NCBI GenBank assembly: GCA_001929475.1 | Contig: LXFE01001251.1 | Coordinates: 5,203-45,523, forward strand | From: Neolecta irregularis DAH-3 | Taxonomy: Eukaryota; Ascomycota; Neolectomycetes; Neolectales; Neolectaceae | DNA length: 40,321 nucleotides | Direction: 5' to 3' | In this document: piece after piece, positions 36,711-40,321 of the stretch | Numbering within the stretch: the stretch's first letter is position 1 | Layout: the number at the start of each line of letters is the position of its first letter | Made by a program: the position numbers and the translations under genes | Notes under the pieces: generated by a model | What the model was told of the DNA's origin: nothing | The model's database searches: none | What the model saw: the letters and a program-made list of their open reading frames with translations, nothing else

Positions 36711-38412
36711 ATGTCTAAACGACCAACAAAATCCTCTTCAGACCAAATATCAGACCCATCAACACCCTCAAAACGTCAGAAATTTGAGACAAATGGGGTT
36801 GATGAAGTTCAGGCAGAGGACAACGTCTTGGAATTCTCCCCAGAAAAAGAAATCGTTCCCCCGAATGACAATTTGTATCTCGATACTGTACCAGCCGTAT
36901 CTATTGTTGAAAATAACAGTTAGATTGATCGGACCATGCTCGATTTTGATTTCGAGAAGCTCTGTTCTGTCTCATTATCCAATTTGAATGTCTACGCTTG
37001 TCTAGTCTGCGGAAAATACTACCAAGGTACTTTTCTGCGTAGCCTAAAGTCTAAACTATCGAGGTCGCGGTCAGTCATCTCATGCATACTTTCATAGTCT
37101 TCATGAAGATCACCATGTTTACATCAATTTGGCATCTTTAAAAGTTTACATTTTACCCGATGGCTACGAAGTGAAATCGGCTACGCTAAGCGACATAAAA
37201 TACGTCGTTAACCCTACGTATAGCAAAGAGAAGGTCTCACGATTGGACAAGCAGCCAATTGTTGCTTACGATCTGACGAACAAAAAATACCTGCCTGGTA
37301 AGTAAGCCTGGGTGAGTCTTCTGATGAACTAGGGTTTGTTGGGTTGAATAACATTAAACAGAACGATTATTTGAATGTTGTGATTCAAGCGCTCACTAGA
37401 GTTACCCCACTACGCAACTTTTGCATGCTTGAAGATCTTTCATCGAGGTCAGAACTCGGTAATATCCAACTTGGATCTGCAGTTACTCACTGTACAGTGC
37501 AAAGATTTGCCGTCTTAATCCGCAAGCTATGGAACCCCAAATCTTTCAAAGCACATGTTTCTCCTCACGAGCTTCTTCAAGAAATCAGTGCCACATCAAA
37601 CAAAAAATTCAAGCTTACAGAACAATCCGATCCGCTGGATTTCCTTGCGTGGTTTCTAAATAAGATTCACATAGATCTTGGTGGATCTAGGACGAAGCCG
37701 GGAACGAGCATTATCCACAAAGTCTTTCAAGGAAAAGTGAGAATGCAGACCCAGACTGTAAAAGTCTTAAACGAAGGAGACCGAGCTCGATTTGAGGGCC
37801 GACAAGTTACGGAGCAGATTATTCCGTTTCTGTTTCTAACATTAGAACTCCCCCCTCCGCCGTTATTCCAAGACGAAATGGAGAAAAATATTATCCCGCA
37901 GGTATAAGCTTTTTTTCAAAGATCCCGTTGCCGATTCACAGGTCGCTCTCTCAACCATCCTACAAAAGTATGATGGAGTCACAATCCAAGAACTCTCTGG
38001 CCAGCGAAAACGGTTCAAGATTAGCCAACTTTCACCTTTTCTGATCCTTCACATCAAAAGGTTTACAAAGAACAATTTCTTTGCGGAAAAAAATCCCACG
38101 ATTGTCAATTTTCCAATCAAGAACCTCGATATGGGACCATGTAATACTCTTTCAAGGGCCATCAAATAATCAATAGACGCGGAAGGCACACCGGAGAACC
38201 AATCAACATTATATGATCTTGTCGCAAATATCACTCACGAGTCAGTAACAACACCCACAGGAGGCGAAAAGCATGTCTTCCGAGTCCAGGTACGAGACAA
38301 GAGCAGAGATGAATGGATGCAAATCCAGGATCTCTATGTCGAAGAAATTCGAAAGGAAATGATTTTCTTGGGCGAGAGTTATGTACAAATTTGGGAGCGC
38401 CAAAAGCTATAA
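36711..38412 (+). CDS. SAD1: Sad1/USP39 tri-snRNP-associated protein
   Basis: Six exons, 505 aa. Introns: 36888-36923, 37027-37063, 37298-37332, 37902-37941, 38141-38176. After a short charged N-terminus there is a ZnF-UBP finger (CSVSLSNLNVYACLVCGKYY, then HAYFHSLHEDHHVY) and a UCH-like domain. The active-site region reads GLNNIKQNDYLNVVIQAL with Asp where a peptidase has Cys, so it is catalytically dead, as in all Sad1/USP39. Later blocks: EQSDPLDFLAWFLNKIH, ILHIKRFTKN and VQVRDKSRDEWMQIQDLYV. It stabilises the U4/U6.U5 tri-snRNP. The genome therefore keeps a standard major-spliceosome factor beside its unusual introns. Confidence 0.95.
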
Positions 38413-38774
38413 AAAGTAATAATATATTTCAAATACTTAATTGCCAAAGGATATATGTATTGCCTGTATTAGTCCCAACTACGTGTAAATCTGCCGAGCT
38501 AGGGTGGAGAAGCTTTTTATGGTTGATCTGCCACAATCAAGAAGTAGACCTCTTGCACTCATTAATTAAGAGTAGAGGTAGGCATATTTGTGACGTATTT
38601 AAGGAGAAAAATAAGGGTACCGAGAGATGATATTAATTGAAAGCGTTAGTGTACAAACGGGGATCTGGAACTGTAAAAAGTCGTTGGCTGAAGACAAGTT
38701 TCTTCCAGCCCGTGACCGCTTTTTATACCATTTGTCAACCAACCTCCAGTATCTTCTAGTATGAAACTCTGTCG
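38413..38774. other. 362-bp intergenic region
   Basis: AT-rich space between Sad1 and Dph4, both on the plus strand. No gene, repeat or RNA is seen. Confidence 0.45.
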
Positions 38775-39197
38775 ATGAGCTACTATCAAATCCTGTCGAT
38801 ATCCAAGGAATTTGCTCCGGAAGACTTAAAAAAGGCATATCATGCGGCTCTGCTAGCTTCACACCCAGACAAAACTCAAAAATCCAAAGACAGTATTGAT
38901 GCTATCAAGCAAGCGTATTGCGTTTTATCGAGTCCGAATTTGAGAAAGCAGTATGACACAAAAATTTCAAAAGGTAGGCCCCCTTCTTCTTGCTTACGTG
39001 ATATAATAGATGATAAATTTCACAATATAATCGATTTGGATGATATGATTTACGATAACGGGATATTTAGTTATCCCTGTCGCTGCAGTGGCAAATATGA
39101 GATCACAGAAGAAGAACTAGAGGATGGAAGGGATGTAGTTGGTTGCATTGGTTGTAGTCTCTGGATTCGGGTCGCGTATGAAGTTGTCGAAGGGTAA
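38775..39197 (+). CDS. DPH4: Dph4 J-domain/CSL zinc protein of diphthamide synthesis
   Basis: Single exon, 140 aa. An N-terminal J domain (MSYYQILSISKEFAPEDLKK, then HPD in LASHPDKTQ) is followed by a DPH-type CSL zinc ribbon: YPCRCSGKYEITEEELEDG, then VVGCIGCSLWIRVAYE, with two Cys pairs. This combination defines Dph4 (animal DNAJC24), which supports the first step of diphthamide formation on eEF2. It is the only complete intronless gene in the window. Its stop is 30 bp from that of the convergent ArfGAP gene. Confidence 0.95.
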   Translation: MSYYQILSISKEFAPEDLKKAYHAALLASHPDKTQKSKDSIDAIKQAYCVLSSPNLRKQYDTKISKGRPPSSCLRDIIDDKFHNIIDLDDMIYDNGIFSYPCRCSGKYEITEEELEDGRDVVGCIGCSLWIRVAYEVVEG

Positions 39198-39227
39198 TAG
39201 GAAATTAAAAAATAGATATACACTATA

Positions 39228-40321
39228 TTATTGCTGATAGTTTTGGTTGAACTCTTGAGATTGAGGAGGACATACCGGTTTGTTGAATAATGACATTATT
39301 GCCTCTTTATCAAAACTTTGCTTAACTGGTTGATTTGGAATCTGTTGCTGTGGAAATGGTAGAGGTGAATGCATTGGCTGGTGCAAGTTGTGGAGTGAAA
39401 CCTGTGGATGAGTTTGATACTGCACAGTTGGCAACATTTGTCGAGGCTGTGTAAAAGATTGCGTTTGACTTTGCGGTGGTTGCAACTGGATTTGTGAAGC
39501 ATTATGCTGCTGAGACAATGCGTGATTGGGAACAGTCTGAGGCTGGTTATGATAAAGCACATATGGATTAAGATTCGTCTGCAGAGTCTGATTCTGCAGT
39601 GAAGTAAACGCTGTATTCAAGGGCTGTCGTGAATGCATAAAAGGATTCAAAGGCTGGCTTATTGACTGTGAAGATGGCTGGATCGGTTCACGAGTGACCA
39701 CAGTTGAAGGTGCTCGAGTCGAGGACAGTTGAGCTACTGGTTCATCAAATGGATTCCAGGGTTGGCATTGCTTTGGAAGTGGACTTGGTGGCTGTTGAAG
39801 GGCAACAAGCACTTCGATCGTTGAAGGGAGGTCTCCGTTCTTTAGTTTGAGGATTTCCAGATTCTTCGTGGCATTAGAAAAGCCCATTTCCTTCAGATGA
39901 AGCAACTGGTTGATGTACTCGGATGACTGTGGGGATTGATTGCGTTCACTTTGAGCTAGGGACGGTTTCCGTAACGGATATCGATTGGGATCCGAAACTT
40001 GGAAAGCCTTTCTTTCGTACTTATCTCTAATATACCGCTCCATGACCCTTTATTTGTTAGACTAACGGCTTAGGCTACACGTACTCGTCGTCATTCATAT
40101 AACCTACGGGCATAGGATGCCGCAAGGGGTCCGAATTAAAAATTGCATTCGATTTGATGTTTCCGAGATCCCTCATGTTCTGAACTGAATAAAAGACATT
40201 AATAGGGAATTGCCATACGTCTATTTGATGGGGTTGCCACGAATCCAAGCTGACGCTTTTAACTTTTGATATGTGTCTCACACGTTAGTCTCTATACTAG
40301 ACGCGTTCCTACGTTCCCATT
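39228..40321 (-). CDS. ArfGAP-UBA protein (Gts1/Ucp3-type), 5' partial
   Basis: The gene starts beyond the right edge. Visible exons (plus coordinates): 40313-40321, 40219-40276, 40085-40179, 39228-40047; introns 40277-40312, 40180-40218, 40048-40084. About 326 residues are visible. The first exons carry the end of an ArfGAP domain: MGTHISKVKSVSLDSWQPHQ, NMRDLGNIKSNAIFN and MERYIRDKYERKAF. The CxxC zinc finger and arginine finger must lie outside the window. A UBA domain follows (INQLLHLKEMGFSNATKNLE and LKNGDLPSTIEVLVAL), then a long Gln/Pro/Asn-rich tail with NPF motifs (NPFDEP, NPFMHS). NPF suggests binding to EH-domain endocytic proteins. Confidence 0.92.

Overview
The window is nuclear DNA from a fungus, most likely an ascomycete. 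Support comes from a fungal Zn2Cys6 transcription factor, fungal-type synaptojanin, a Vhc1-type cation-chloride cotransporter, Ilm1, Gfa1, an ABP140-type tRNA methyltransferase, YSY6/RAMP4 and Sad1. Genes are densely packed on both strands and split by about 90 introns. Nearly all the introns are 33-52 bp, many with a CTAAC/CTGAC/CTAAT-like branch site a few bases before the acceptor. I could not place the species. All exon joins were made by hand from reading frame, splice signals and family motifs; every complete model sums to a multiple of three.

Layout. 1-355: minisatellite of ~31-bp units. 396-2167 (+): Ste20/GC-kinase. 2268-2814 (-): small mitochondrial membrane protein, divergent from 2922-4147 (+), tRNA m3C methyltransferase-like. 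4228-5797 (+): mevalonate kinase with an inserted Ser/Thr repeat. 5937-7098 (+): farnesyl/geranylgeranyltransferase alpha subunit. 7635-11339 (+): synaptojanin. 11355-12624: 1.27-kb element with ~100-bp inverted termini, starting 16 bp after the synaptojanin stop. 12941-15315 (+): Gfa1. 15383-15438: perfect palindrome containing a tRNA 3'-end-like sequence. 15520-17914 (-): molybdenum cofactor sulfurase. 18170-18699 (+): Ilm1-like. 18828-22701 (-): Vhc1-like transporter. 23252-23494 (-): YSY6/RAMP4. 23613-23988 (+): small membrane protein. 24197-24533: MITE-like element. 24634-29200 (+): Irc20/SHPRH-like RING helicase. 29301-31064 (+): Cdc6/Cdc18. 31539-33612 (-): Zn2Cys6 factor. 33613-35457: gene-poor. 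35458-35841 (+): small unknown protein. 35842-36710: unresolved, perhaps a spliced gene. 36711-38412 (+): Sad1/USP39. 38775-39197 (+): Dph4. 39228-40321 (-): ArfGAP-UBA protein, running off the window.

The genes are mostly housekeeping: isoprenoid supply and prenylation (mevalonate kinase beside the prenyltransferase alpha subunit), membrane traffic and phosphoinositides (synaptojanin, ArfGAP), chitin precursor synthesis (Gfa1), molybdoenzyme activation, replication licensing (Cdc6), splicing (Sad1), tRNA and eEF2 modification, and ER/mitochondrial membrane proteins.

The most unusual signal is in splicing. Besides the very short introns, five need GC donors, and in two (synaptojanin 10229-10263; helicase 28216-28256) only a TGG 3' end, not an AG, restores the conserved frame. 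GFA1 has a 5-nt first coding exon that splits the catalytic Cys codon. Two mobile-like elements and two minisatellites, each minisatellite next to a local GC peak, complete the accessory features.
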